Shown: one piece after another, positions 1 to 11,065 of the stretch
Numbering within the stretch: the stretch's first letter is position 1
How the letters are laid out: every line of letters begins with the position of its first letter
Source of the DNA: Spirodela intermedia
Lineage: Eukaryota; Streptophyta; Magnoliopsida; Alismatales; Araceae
Assembly (NCBI GenBank): GCA_902729315.2
Contig: LR746278.1
Span: forward strand, 5,125,911-5,189,910
Reading direction: 5' to 3'
Length of the DNA stretch: 64,000 nucleotides
The notes under the pieces: generated by a model
Told to the model about the DNA's origin: nothing
Database searches by the model: none
Seen by the model: only the letters and a program-made list of their open reading frames with translations
Made by a program: the position numbers and the translations under genes

Positions 1-1550
1 ATTTTTTAAGTTGATCACAGGGATGTAATATAATATTGGGTAATTTTTCAGAGTTTTTCTCAAAGAATACAATTTTTTATGAATTTTATATTAAAAAATA
101 AAAATGAAATATATTTAAAATTCACAAAAAAGGAAAATAAGGGTGCGGACGTCATAATGATGTCAGCACCCAACGAACACGAATCGGGCAAAAATAGAGT
201 TATGCTCAATGATTCTTACGTAAGCAATTATAAATGATTTAATTGATGAAATTCAAATACGTAAAAGTCAAAAAAATCATAGTTGAATGACGTATAACTT
301 GGCAAATTTAAATAACATAAATTATTATTAAATGAAATAAAAATTAAGTTGAAAGCAGAAAAACACAATTTCGATGTCGCGGCAGTGATACGTCAACAAT
401 GCACTAGAATCCTAAGTGTTCGAGAAGATCATCGTGTATTGTCCATGGCTTCAAAAGCTCTCCTTGGACAAAGACAACGTGGCCAATCTCTAGATCTCCT
501 TACAAAATCTAGAGAGCAATGAAATGGGTCGTCAAATTGTCTCTAGTGGCTGTCACCCAGCGGAGCGAAAAAATAATGACTTTGTAGTTTTTTGGCAACT
601 GTCACCTGATGAAGAGGAACTAGATGAAGGTGGGAAGCGTGTCAAAGAGCTTCATCCTCAGGTTCGTGCAGTAAGAGGAGGTTCTTCACACATTTGGTAC
701 GCTCTTATGAAGTGACAACTCGTCTCCTAGTAGATCGTCCTTATCTCGACGACGGCTTTTTCGTCGATCAATCGGAGATGATTTACTCGCTGGATCAATC
801 GGAGATGATTTACTAGAAATCGTAGTAACAATGCTTCATGAATCACATTGACGAGATTTTCGTCGATGATCCAACGATTTTGGCGACTTTAATCATTTAT
901 CGACGATCTATAAGAAACTCGCGATAATTAAATAAAAATATGAGTTTTAACTCTAGGAGGATTCGAACCCACGCCGATTGCCCCCCTATATGAGAGAGAT
1001 TGAAATAAATTATAACTAACGGGTAATTTAGTTATTAACATTTTCAAAAACATTATGGGGAAGGTGCAACTATTGATTTAGTCTCACATCACTTGTGCAC
1101 GAAAGTTTTGGGCGAATATATAATGATATCACATTTGGAAGTAATGAGTCTTTTTTTCCTACATGTACAACCACTCCTTACCTCACAACTGACTAGCCAT
1201 CGGTGACATAGAAGGGGAGTGGTGCACATGTGCCCCCATCAGTCCTAGCCACTCAAGTCCCTGCTTGTGGCTCCCCCCAACTACGCTTCTGACTGGCTTG
1301 TGGGCTCAATTGGCTAGCACCCCCTTTTGCTATATTTTAATTTTATTTTAATTTTCTTTATTTATCTCAAAAATAAAACTATAAAAATTATATAAATTTA
1401 TAAAAAATCACAAAATTAGCCAAAAATTCATGTTAATCAACTGAAAACTACTTTTTATAATTTAATATAAATATAAGTCTATTTATCATGAGTTAAGGCT
1501 AAAAATATATTATTTACTAATTATTAACTCATGATAATGAAAACTTATCA
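1..1550 (-). repeat. Athila-type LTR, reverse orientation, cut by window start
   Basis: Reading leftwards from 1550 the sequence starts with TGATAAG and continues with the same AT-rich start, GC-rich block and tail seen in four other LTR copies in this window (44653, 47560, 55166, 57730). The 3' end lies beyond base 1; by comparison with the 1.63-1.64 kb copies roughly 90 bp are missing. A TATA-like stretch is near 1116-1124 and a tRNA-like B-box at 959-969 on the minus strand. The antisense frame found in other copies is present at 524-715 (+) but stops early. This LTR is inserted in a decayed Copia element. Whether it is solo or belongs to a larger element cannot be seen. Confidence 0.8.
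524..715 (+). pseudogene. Truncated LTR antisense ORF
   Basis: A 63-codon frame that begins MGRQIVSSGCHPAE and is homologous to the longer frames at 48116-48559 and 55766-56128. It runs antisense to the LTR. A stop at 713-715 cuts it, while the DNA downstream continues to resemble the rest of the longer copies out to about 870. No known domain is recognised. Confidence 0.5.
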
Positions 1551-1869
1551 GTCCTTTAGTTAAAGATAGTTCTATTAATGCTTTGGAGGTCTTATAGAAA
1601 ATAATTATTTCACTAAGGGGACTCAAGTTTCATTGGATCTATAAATATTAATTACATATTTAAGAATTCTTATATATATATAATTTTTAATTCAAGTTTT
1701 TTTCTTCACATGGTATGTCTACCTATGAGAATCTACCTAAATATTATATTTGAAGTCCTTTCTTTCATATGTGTTTTTGTTTTTAGGAGTCAATATTTTT
1801 GTCTTATTAAAAATATTTTCTCTCAATCTTAGGAGTATACCTTAATCCTTCTTTTCTTGATTATAGTCA

Positions 1870-3165
1870 TTAACTTCTATAACATATTCATATTTTTCTC
1901 ACTTTCACATTGCTTCAAATAAGCTGAATTCAAAGTACAAAGTTTTACTTCTAACAAAGAGTGCTTGTTTTGTTAATCCTCACAATTTTTCCTAATTCCT
2001 CAAGTTGTTTCTTTAATTCTTCATTTTCTGTTCTCTACATTTTGGCTTTTCTTTTAGATTCTTCTAAATTTTTCTTTATCCTTCTATATTATGTTCTAAG
2101 AATCTTAAATGCACTAGTTAACTTTAGATAGTTAAATTTTCTTAATTCATCAAAAGAAAATATAATCTTATTTTTGGATAGTTCAGATTCAATTGATGAT
2201 TTCACTTCATTTATTTTTGTCATAAGACATAAGTTTGCTTCTTCTTCACCCTAGCTAACTTCATCTCCGCTCCATTTCGCCATCATGGTTGTTTTCTTCC
2301 TTTTCAGCCTTAGGCAGTTAGTTTTTGAGGTGACCTGATTTATTGCATTCATAGACAATTTTCATAAGTTTATTTAATCTGGATGAAAATTTTGGTGAGT
2401 TTTTACATTTTTATCTCCTTCTAGTAAACATTTTCTTAAATAACTTAGAAAGGAGGACTATGGGATCTTCTTCATTAGAACTTTGATTCACCCAAAATAC
2501 CTTTTGCTCTAAGATCAGTACTCTTCTTGTTCTTCTTCTTCCTTTTCTTTACATCTAGTTCATAAGTTAACAATAAACCCATCAATTTGTCTAATTTGGT
2601 ATTTCTTAAATCCCTAGTCTTCTTAACAAGTTTCTCAAGTTACCATTCTACTATGAAAGACCAAATAATTATCCTATTTAATTCAAAATTTGTAAATGTT
2701 CTCCTATTTCCATTAGCATAGTTAATATCTTAGTAAAGCTATTACACAAATCTCAAATATATTTATTTTTCATCATTTAAATATTTCTAATTTATGAGTG
2801 ATAAAATTAATTTTTGTGTTGATTTGCATTCTTTAGTAGTTTTAAAATTTTTAATCCTTAAAAAAACTCATTGATATCACCAACAAAATATAATATGTTC
2901 ATGATTTTATCATTTAGAAGCCTGAAGTATTTTTTCGCATCCTTCTTAGATGGACCCTTTTCAATTACACTCCATGCATCTAAATCAATTGACTTAGTAA
3001 ATACTCTTTTTTTTTCTAGTAAGAGTAACTTCATGTGGTTAGTCATAGATTGTCCCTCAGGAGCTAAATTCACCAAGGTCTCAGCTATTTGATATAAACT
3101 TTAAGAGTTTTGAATAATTCCTGCTAAGTTTTGCTTTGATACTATTCTTTGGTCCATGATGGCTA
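1870..3165 (-). pseudogene. Decayed Ty1/Copia gag region
   Basis: On the minus strand, translation of 3076-2858 gives a gag-like segment with KSIDLDAWSVIEKGP followed by NDKIMNILYFVGD, as in the UBN2/DUF4219 gag of plant Copia elements. Further on, around 2340-2370, comes a degenerate CCHC zinc knuckle (YECNKSGHLKN with some cysteines lost). Then around 2290-1920 there is an acidic and lysine-rich stretch typical of the gag C-terminus (MMAKWSGDE, FDELRKF). Near 3140-3155 the minus strand reads AGTATCAAAGC, close to the initiator-Met tRNA primer site TGGTATCAGAGC. Many stops and frameshifts rule out a functional protein. Reverse transcriptase is not seen; the element is cut at 1550 by the LTR insertion. 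Confidence 0.6.
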
Positions 3166-3290
3166 GATAAATCAGGATGGTTTAGTTGATCAATAATTTT
3201 CTAGGAACCAACAATTGGCATGAAAGTGCAACTTAGTTGGAATTATTCAAAACTGTATATCAAATGGTTGGGAGCTCAATGAATTTAAAG
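3078..3290. repeat. Imperfect inverted repeat of Copia primer-site region
   Basis: The segment about 3078-3150 reappears inverted at about 3205-3285. Both arms share the core TTTTGAATAATTCC (complement GGAATTATTCAAAA) with flanking ATTTGATAT and ACTTAG or CTAAG blocks. The gap between arms is about 60-90 bp. Both arms look like a Copia primer-binding site plus leader, in opposite directions. Confidence 0.55.
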
Positions 3291-4395
3291 TGATTTTTGT
3301 TTGCAAGGCCTACATCTATGTCCCAAGTCAATCAAATTTTAGTTTCCACTAACTACACCTATGATTATAGTTCACTTATGGACTTAGCTCCCCCTTATAC
3401 CATACTCCTCAAGTCTATCTATACTAGAAGTTACAATTCTGGTACCCTTCATCTATATGTGAGCACATCACATGCCTCACTCTATGTTCAGCACATCACA
3501 TATATTTCAGAAAGACTTGAGGTTACCACAAGTATGTGACTTGACACAAGCAGATATTAGCTCACCACAAGTGCTCAAATGCAATGAATAAAAATAATAT
3601 TTGATAACAGAGCATGATGCACAATACCAATTGATATGAGTTCAATTTCATTCCTTTGTTTACTTATGCTTGAGTAAAGAAGAGTTTTCAGAGTAGCCTT
3701 CACTCAAGGATGACAAAGCTTGATGGGATTGAAATGTGAGTAGGTGGAATATTGAGCGGTGCATGAGTTGATAACTTATTCTCTTTGCTTTTTGACCTTC
3801 TTTTCATCTTCTAATATTTTAGCAAATGTGGTCTAGAATGGAACAAGATGGTTGTTTATAACCTTGGGCTTCTTGGGTCAAAATGGTCATCTAACGGTCT
3901 TAAATCTGTTGCATTCAGCTTCTATATTTTGAATTTTAGAAACACATATTAATATTATAAATCAATATCAATTAAATGCTTCTATAATTTCATGTGAGGT
4001 TTGTTGACTTTGACTCTCCATTCAAAGAGTTTTCTCTTGATTACTCTTATACCTATATTGGTGAAGTCATTTAATACTGAAAATCTAAATATTAAAGCTT
4101 ATCTATCGAATGATGATAGATTTACCTTGTACAAAAAATTTATCGTATTGATACCCCACACACATTAATGTTTCTACCCTTGATAATAATTTAATTGCTT
4201 AAAGATATTTCTTATTATTAAGATAATCAGTTTGATTCCTTCTATAATATTTGAAGTTACTACAATGTCCTTCAATACATGTAGCTATTATATAAATTTC
4301 ATTCTCTAGTCAAATTCTAGTCCAATATCATCAATTTCATGATTTCAAGTAATCTCTAAAAATCATAAAAATAATAGAGTTAACCTGTAACTTAA
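3291..4395. other. AT-rich non-coding stretch
   Basis: No coding region or RNA gene is recognised. It may include the decayed Copia LTR that should lie upstream of the gag remnant on the minus strand, but no terminal repeats could be matched. Confidence 0.4.
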
Positions 4396-4397
4396 CA

Positions 4398-4462
4398 TCT
4401 CTCTCTCTCTCTCTCTCTCTCGTTCGCTCACTCGCTTATATGTGTATATATATATATATACT
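4398..4462. repeat. Compound microsatellite (CT)n then (TA)n
   Basis: About twelve CT units from 4398 to 4421, a short spacer, then about eight TA units from 4444 to 4460. It lies 0.5 kb beyond the 3' end of LHCB3. Confidence 0.9.
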
Positions 4463-4961
4463 TATATATTTCTAGACCCAAGTGCCTCAAGAGGAATCGA
4501 ATGTAGCAAGTTAAAAACAGCCAATTTTGGCAGCCCCACACATAAAGTTTACCAGGTATGGACAAGTGTGAGGTGCCCTTCTACTGAATGAGTATTTGGA
4601 CGGCAGCATCACAACTGAGTTTCTGTTTGGTAAGCTGTCAGCGGGGGGCGATGGGTATCTCTACATGAACTCGTAGGTTTTTATTTTGTTACACGGGTTA
4701 AATACGAGTTCGCTTCCATCTCGTTCCGCTCACAAAAGGAGGGAATTTTTCTTGTTTCATTGGTGACTCGTGATTTTGAAATCCGAAGAAAGAAATGCTC
4801 TCACAGATGAGAAGGACCGGGGAAGGGGGGGGGGGGGATCTTTGCATGGGAAATGCCACAGTAATTCTGAAACTAGTTGACATCTGCAATAATTTACAAC
4901 AGGCAGCGGCTCATGTTCATGTTCTTCGGGACGACAGGAATGGGGCCAGCGGCGGCGGGAT

Positions 4962-5983
4962 TTAAGAGCCGGGGGCGAACTTGGTGGCGTAGACCCAGGC
5001 ATTGTTGGCAACGGGGTTGTCTAGGTGGTCGAGGAGGTTCTCCAGAGGTCCCTTTCCGGTGACGATGGCCTGGACGAAGAAACCGAACATGGAGAACATG
5101 GCGAGGCGGCCGTTCTTGATCTCCTTGACCTTGAGCTCAGCGAAGGTGACGGGGTCGTCGGCAAGGCCCAGGGGGTCGAAGTACTGCCCGCCGGGGTAGA
5201 GGTTGTTGCCCTCGCCGACGCCGGGGAGGCCGTTGATGCGGAAGCCCTCGACGAGGCCCATGAGCAGGACCTGGAAACCCAGCACGGCGAGGATGCTCTG
5301 GGCATGCACCAGGTTAGGGTTCCCCAGGTAGTCCAGCCCACCCTCAGAGAAGATCTGCGCCCCCGCCTTGAACCACACCGGCTCCTTAAAGTCTACCTTC
5401 AACCACTTCTCCAGCACCTCCGGCGTGATGCATCCCAGCGCCCCCAGCATCGCCCACCTCCCGTGGATCACCTGCAACCCACCCAGCCGGCGATCTCAGT
5501 CACACATCTCTCTCTCTCTCTCTCTCTCAGAGGAGAAAAAGGAGGAAGCAGACGAGGGTTCGCTCACCTCGAGAGCCCTGTTGCGGGCGAAGGCCTCGGG
5601 GTCGGCAGAGAGGCCGGCGGTGTCCCAGCCGTAGTCGCCGGGGAACTCTCCGGTGAGGTAGGACGGCGTCTGGGCGGAGAAGGGTCCGAGGTACTTCACC
5701 CGGTCAGGCCCGTACCACAGGTCATTGCTCTGCACACACACCCATCGAACCAGTTTTCAGTCAGCGAAAACCCAGCAGCAGCTCAAGAAGAGAAGAGGGA
5801 GGGCAATGCAATACAATCTCATGAATTGACGGCGTCCTGATTCATTTACTCACTCACCATGGTGTACTTGCCGTTCCCCATTGCGACGGCCTCCCTGAGA
5901 GGGCTCGCGGCGGAGCCCCTCGTCTGGCCGAGGAACCGGCTCTTGAGGACCGCCGCGGAGGCTGCTGTCACCGTCGCCGCCAT
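4962..5983 (-). CDS. LHCB3: Chlorophyll a/b-binding protein LHCB3
   Basis: Light-harvesting complex II protein type III. It binds chlorophyll a/b and carotenoids in the thylakoid membrane and sits in the trimers linking LHCII to photosystem II. Exons read 5983-5858, 5729-5568 and 5471-4962, all with GT-AG introns, giving 265 aa, the usual length for the family. Exon 1 holds the plastid transit peptide and the mature start near GNGKYTM. The trimer motif WYGPDR is at 47-52. Helix B carries E96 and R101 (ExxHxRW), helix C spans about 154-175, and helix A carries [10 protein letters not shown] at 212-221. The wording of the loop between helices B and C ([13 protein letters not shown]) and the short N-terminus without the usual phosphorylated threonine fit LHCB3 rather than LHCB1 or LHCB2. 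The first intron copies contain CT repeats. The ATG at 5983 matches the family start; an upstream in-frame ATG at 6196 would add an unrelated leader. Confidence 0.95.
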
Positions 5984-6206
5984 TTCCTCCTCTCCGTCGG
6001 CCGAGTCGCTCTCCCTCCTCCCCTCCGCGAGCAAGTAGATAATCTCTCTTCCGTGCCTCTGCGAGAATAGGAGCGAGAGAGTCTGTAATGTAGATGCAGG
6101 CCAGCCGAGAGGCGGGGAGAGCTCGCGGGATGCCAAGGATTGCCCCCTGAGCCCTCCACCAATAAGAAGCCCGGAAAGGATTCTGAAGCGCGCCACCTCA
6201 CGCTGC

Positions 6207-6213
6207 CCTTATC
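6207..6213 (-). promoter_or_regulatory. Possible I-box (GATAAGG) upstream of LHCB3
   Basis: The minus strand reads GATAAGG about 225 bp upstream of the LHCB3 ATG. I-boxes are known in light-regulated promoters such as those of LHC genes. A seven-base match alone is weak; a CT-rich 5' leader surrounds it. Confidence 0.35.
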
Positions 6214-7800
6214 CCTGTCCTATCCTCTCAACCCAGCCCTCTCTCCCTCCCTCCCTCATTCCCTGAGATTCACCTCCCCTCCCTCTAGAGGCTTCCACAG
6301 CCACATATTTCTCAGGAGGAGGTGGTCTAAGGTCGGTGGGCGTTGACTCGATTCCCCGCCGTCATTCAGCGTTCGCAATGGGGAAAGTGAAAGGAAAAGG
6401 AGGACGATTGGGGGTTGTGGGTCTCTTTTATGGAAATTCTTGGAACGGGTATCATTTTTTCCCAATTTATATCTTTTTAATCTAAACTTGGGTCAATTTG
6501 TTGACTTTCTCACCATCCGACCGTCGTCTCGTAACTCTATGCAACCCCAAGGATTCACGGTCGTCCGCGTGTCACCGTTTCTGGCCACAGGAGCCAGATT
6601 ATCCCACCTCCATGCCGACGCCCCATTTGGGCCGGAAAACGCGGGGAGTAGACGAAAGCCTCCCCCCCGGTCCACTTTCAGGCTCTCCACGGTGGCCCAC
6701 TTCCTCCTAAGAATAGGCCGGAGGACCGCCCATTATCCCCAAATTATGGGCCCAGATGGCCGGCCCGTCGGCGATCTCGGCCTGAGCCGCTGACCAGTGG
6801 TCCCCTACTATTTCGTCTTCCCCAATTGGAAGGTATTAAGAAAAACAGCAGCTCCACAGAATTCCATGGCCACAAGATCTTCCGAAGCTCTGTGAAAGAG
6901 GTCTTCTGTAGCTTTCTCCCGGCCGTACACACATAAACATATCTCTCAAGCAATAGCTTAAAGGAATCATTTTAGAAAGATCTTATAGGACAAACATAGC
7001 TCAACATGCCAGCAACCGGCCCTATCCGAATCCGACCGACCCGTCCAGAACCACTAGAACCGACCAGAACCGAAACCCGACAAGCCTTGATGGGTGGTTC
7101 AAAAGCATCCGAAAATCACTAGGACTGGATTGTGTTGACCAACAGCTAATCTTCATTCATTATTTTTCTCACCTTGATGGGTATGCTTAGAACTAAATAT
7201 AGAACCATGTCAGATTATGCACGTCAAAAGGATCTTATAGAATTCACATTAACCACTCCATTCGTTGGAATGCCTTTTGAGTTGTTTTCTGCATTGTGTT
7301 CTTGTTTAAAATCACTTTTCCACAGGTATATATGCCTGTGCTTTTTTCGTCTCAGCAGCTAGTTAGGCATTTGTTCTACATTTAGCATGTCAAGAATAAA
7401 TGACATTATATATAGATATATACCTTTGTGCAACATAACATGCTATGAGAACAGTGTGGATAGCAATTTATGTGTTATGAATAGAGTATTTTACTAACCC
7501 AACCATCTGAAAATAGATGAGTATTTTCGTATCTTAAAATTATGTGAGCATAGTTATCGTACCATATTTGTTCAAACAATGTGGCATTTCGTTGAACATA
7601 AGATATTAACATAGATAACAAAGCAGACGAACTTAGGTTTCGCAACATCCAAATGCATGTATGATACTTAACGGATGTTGATATCATGGTACGTTACTAA
7701 ATGGAGTGGAGTATCTTAATTTAAACATCGTCTTACGTCAAGTGAATAAAAATGTATGTGCAACATAGATATATGTATGTATGGACGTGCGTACGGGTGT
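6214..7800. other. Intergenic, no gene recognised
   Basis: GC-rich near LHCB3 and AT-rich after about 7100. A short stretch at 7015-7090 carries degenerate ACCCGA/ACCGA units like those at 7950-8110. At 7765-7815 there is a TGTA/CGTA-rich simple sequence. Confidence 0.4.
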
Positions 7801-7814
7801 ATGTATGTACGTAC

Positions 7815-7945
7815 CTCGGAAGTAAGGTGCGGTTAACGTCACAGAGGAGGAGCTCAGGGTACTTGTTGATGACTCGCAGAAGATGGGCACTCGATATGCT
7901 GAGCCCTGTGAGGAAACTGAGCTTCTTCGTCAGAGTTTTCTCCAC
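7815..7945 (-). pseudogene. mTERF-like fragment
   Basis: The minus strand encodes a stretch of about 44 residues with the mTERF repeat pattern: LSFLTGLSISSAHLL, then INKYPELLLCDVNRTLLPR. mTERF proteins bind nucleic acid in mitochondria or plastids through such about 30-residue helical repeats. The piece ends exactly at CGAG followed by GTACGT, which looks like a splice donor, but no next exon is seen. Only one to one and a half repeats exist, against eight or more in full genes, so this is probably a broken copy or one captured exon. Confidence 0.5.
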
Positions 7946-7949
7946 GTCC

Positions 7950-8110
7950 GACCAGACCCAACCTGAACTGAAACCCGATCTCACCCGCCCTGAACCGAAA
8001 CGAACCTAAACCCGATCATACCCGACCAAACGAAACCGCGAGTCAACCCGAACTAAACCGAACCGAAATTGATCTGAAAACCGACCACTCCACCCGAACC
8101 GATACCGACC
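7950..8110. repeat. Degenerate ACCCGA/ACCGA minisatellite
   Basis: Irregular units such as AACCCGA, AACCGAAACC and ACCCGACC recur through this interval, and again at 7015-7090. It separates the mTERF-like and PPR-like fragments and reads through the end of the PPR frame. Confidence 0.6.
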
Positions 8111-8353
8111 GTACCCCACCCGGTCGGCGGCGAAGCCCTCGTCCTCCTGCATACGCCGGAACAGCAGTAGCGCCGCCTCCGGCTCCTCCGACTGCTCACA
8201 GGCCGTGATCATGGCCGTCCAGCTGACCAGGTCTCTAATCGACATTCCTTCGAACACGTTGCTCCCGTCGGCGATCTCCCCGCACTTGCCATACATGTCG
8301 AGCAGACCCGCCGCCGCCGCGTATGCATTCGCGGCGAACCCGGTCTTTAGCAT
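8111..8353 (-). pseudogene. PPR protein fragment (PLS-type)
   Basis: The minus strand encodes about 80 residues typical of plant PPR-PLS proteins: NAYAAAAGLLDMYGKCG, then LVSWTAMITACEQSEEPEAALLLFRRMQ. The MYGKCG and VSWTAMI blocks mark consecutive S/P and L motifs of organelle RNA-binding proteins. Real members have ten or more repeats and usually E/DYW ends; here the frame runs into the ACCCGA repeat and has no further motifs on either side. Best read as a truncated copy. Confidence 0.65.
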
Positions 8354-8404
8354 CTCCCCGTGGACGAACCTGCCTGTGGCGACGGCGGCCGTGGAGGCGC
8401 AGGC

Positions 8405-8785
8405 CTAAATAAATATTTTTTTGAGGATTTTTCTAAAGTTTCGAATTTGCGTAGGGCCCAACATATATTTCTGGTAGAATCCGAAATAAATATTTTTTTG
8501 AGCCCTTTCTAAAAGTTGTGATTTTTTTGGGCCCCACCGTACTATCTGGTAGAATCAGAAAGAAATATTTTTTGAGCATTTTTTTAGAGTTTTGATTTTT
8601 TTTTGGGGCCCTAGATAAATTTCTGGTATTATCCGAAATAATTTTTTTTGAGCCTTTTGTTAAAGTTGGGCCCAACATAAATTTCTGGTAGAATCTAAAA
8701 TAAATATTTCTTGAGCTTTTTTCTAAAGTTTTGATTTTGTTTGGGGCCATCATAAATTTCAGCTAGAATCCGGAATAAATAAGAT
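8405..8785. repeat. Tandem array, about 5 units of roughly 65-80 bp
   Basis: Each unit has AAATAAATATTTTTTTGAG, then CTAAAGTTTTGATTT, then GGGGCCC or GGGCCC, then ATAAATTTCTGGTAGAATC. Units begin near 8405, 8483, 8560, 8632 and 8698. The units vary in length and sequence. The long minus frame here is only a product of the repeat. Confidence 0.8.
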
Positions 8786-9029
8786 CGGTCGAAGGATCTC
8801 ACCAGTTATCTCTGTCCGATAGGCAGCTAGAGTCTCGTGTATTACTTCTTTACCCTGTGCCTTGGTATAAGAGTCTTCAGTCCAAAGTCTGGTCCGTTTG
8901 TTGCCTGTCTCTTTCTCCCTCGCGAGAGAGCAACGGGAGAGCTACAGTGTCCTATCGTTATCGTCATCTGTAGTCAGCTAGAATTTTACCTTGGGAGAGA
9001 GAATATTATTTTTCCTAGAGTCACTGTTA

Positions 9030-9420
9030 CGGTGTTTGTCACTGGAAAGGGCGGAGGGCCATATCACCTCCGGCCCATCGAGAACGTGCAGGATATCGGC
9101 AGACCGGCTTTGTGTGGCTCCGCCGGAAGAAGGCCCTCAACTACACCTGCCTTGTCTCCTGCGGCGCCGAGGTCACAGGCTTCGTGGAGGACCGCCGCAC
9201 GCGGCGGGTGACGGGGGTGAAGAGTCCAGTGAGATGCTCATCTGGATCCCGCGGGGAGAGAGTTCTTCGCGGATCCCAAGGAGCCCACCAAGATCATTTC
9301 AGGACGCCCGCGGGACTCTCGAAGACCTACCGGGCCTCGGGCTTGGAGCTGGAGGAGCAGGGAAACCAGCGATTAATCGTGTCGTACATACACGGATTCG
9401 ATCGCTGTACATGTTCTAAA
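9030..9420 (+). pseudogene. Broken coding-like segment, family not identified
   Basis: GC-rich DNA in an AT-rich setting with protein-like stretches in different frames. One frame, from about 9105, reads FVWLRRKKALNYTCLVSC then GAEVTGFVEDRRTRRVTGV, reminiscent of a flavoprotein oxidoreductase. Another, near 9265, reads EFFADPKEPTKIIS. The need to change frame implies at least one frameshift. The resemblance to flavoproteins is an impression only; no family is claimed. Confidence 0.3.
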
Positions 9421-9623
9421 TTGAAGAATTTGTACCCTCAAGCAGCAGGATGGGGAATTTGTACCATTCTTCTGGTTTTCCCCCGTTGTGTTTGTTCCCA
9501 ATTCTTGAGAATCTCGCCCATTGTTGTATGGTGTCCTCATGCGGTACGTTTCAGGTCGAAGAGTATTTCTCTGAATGCGCTTTCCCTTGGTCTTGTCTCT
9601 TGTGTTCCCAGTGCCTTTACGGT

Positions 9624-9893
9624 CTTGATATCCCTTGATATCCCTTGATATCCCTTGATATCCCTTGATATCCCTTGATATCCCTTGATATCACTTGATA
9701 TCCTTGATATCCCTTGATATCCCTTGATATCCCTTGATATCCCTTGATATCCTTGATATCCCTTGATATCCCTTGATATCCCTTGATATCCCTTGATATC
9801 CCTTGATATCCCTTGATATCCCTTGATATCCCTTGATATCCCTTGATATCCCTTGATATCCCTTGATATCCCTTGATATCCCTTGATATCCCT
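9624..9893. repeat. 10-bp minisatellite TTGATATCCC
   Basis: About 27 head-to-tail units of TTGATATCCC, nearly perfect, with a few 9-bp units and one TCACTTGATA variant. Each unit contains the palindrome GATATC. The long minus frames over it (GYQGISRDIK repeats) are artefacts of the repeat. Confidence 0.95.
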
Positions 9894-10289
9894 CTTCCTT
9901 TGGGTCTCTTTGTGGTCAGTAATAACAAAATGGAACCGCAGGGCCAGCTTTAGAACTGAGTATTCTTTCCCCTCTCGCAAGAAATCTTATACATTAACAC
10001 CCACAAAATCATAACAATTCTAGGATACGTGGTAAGAGGTGACGCTATATGCTTATGAATTTATCAGGATATATACATAAAAATATTCTATCTATTGTAT
10101 GCATGACTAATATAGAGCATAATTGGAACCCAGAATCACTGAATTAAAAATATGAGTGTGTATTGTCTGTCAATGAGGCATATATCTGTCCAAAGCAGCA
10201 GGAGTACACTTTTTCCAATCACAAACACATTGATTGAAACCCAACCGAATTATATATTTGTAAAATATCACTTGGCCAAACCAATGGTT

Positions 10290-11065
10290 AACATTTCACT
10301 TGGCCCGGTGTCAACTAAATGATGATTCAATTTACAGCCTTTTTATTTTCTAGTTAAGACTTGTTATCCACTCATCTCTTTTCCATGATAATTGATGTAG
10401 CCCAAGACATTGAAGCCTCAATTTTGAATTTAGTCTCAATTACTTAAATTTAGATCATAAAGTGAAGAGTGATGAAAAAGGACCCACATATGTCACTAGT
10501 GGTCTAGAGATCTAAAAAGTAACTTTTTTAGTTATTAATTTATGTCCTTTCACTTTTAGAGGGTGCTTTATGTCATTTTTCTTCTAGAATTGATTTTAAA
10601 TACTATTCAGAGTCTATATCCAAGATCTATTTAATATTTTTACCTATTAAAATCTCTTCAGTATCTTTACATGTTGAAGTATGTGTCAAGTAAGTTCAGA
10701 GTATGTTTAGATGATCAATTCAAGATCTTAGTCTATCAAAGTATATTTCGAGTCATTCCAAAATTAGTCAGACTCTATCCCCATGATTTATTTAAGATCC
10801 TTTTTTTGGGAGTGCCCCATCTCCTTTCTAAACCTATATAAAGGCCCACATTATAACTTAAAGGAGACACCTTTTGAGTTGAATCATTTTTTTCTATTAT
10901 GAGAACCTTCTCCATTTGCTTGTAGATTTGAACACCTCCTTATAAATTCAAGAGTTGAAGACTCTGAATTTGTGGATTCAGAGATTAATTTCTTCTTTAA
11001 GATTAAAGTTTTATAAATTTAAACCTTATATCTTGTTTATCTTTCACTTTACTACTAGGTCAATA
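10290..11065 (+). repeat. Possible solo LTR of a Copia element
   Basis: The stretch has the look of a Copia LTR: TGATGTAGCCCAAGACATTGAAG near 10394, a TATA box CTATATAAAGGCCC at 10837-10850, and a U5-like AT-rich tail. No second copy is in the window, and target duplications were not located, so the borders are guesses. Confidence 0.3.

Noticed and set aside
955-985. Possible tRNA gene
   Set aside because: Only the T-arm and B-box are present. No acceptor stem, D-arm, anticodon arm or A-box can be built on either side.
5025-5840. 271-codon plus-strand open frame
   Set aside because: It is antisense to LHCB3 and crosses its introns; the minus strand has the clear protein. The frame reflects high GC3 of the gene.
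9624-9893. Possible CRISPR-like array
   Set aside because: Units are contiguous with no unique spacers; plant context; simple minisatellite.
9537-9980. Minus-strand frame with repeated GYQGISRDIK
   Set aside because: Product of the 10-bp minisatellite, not a protein family.
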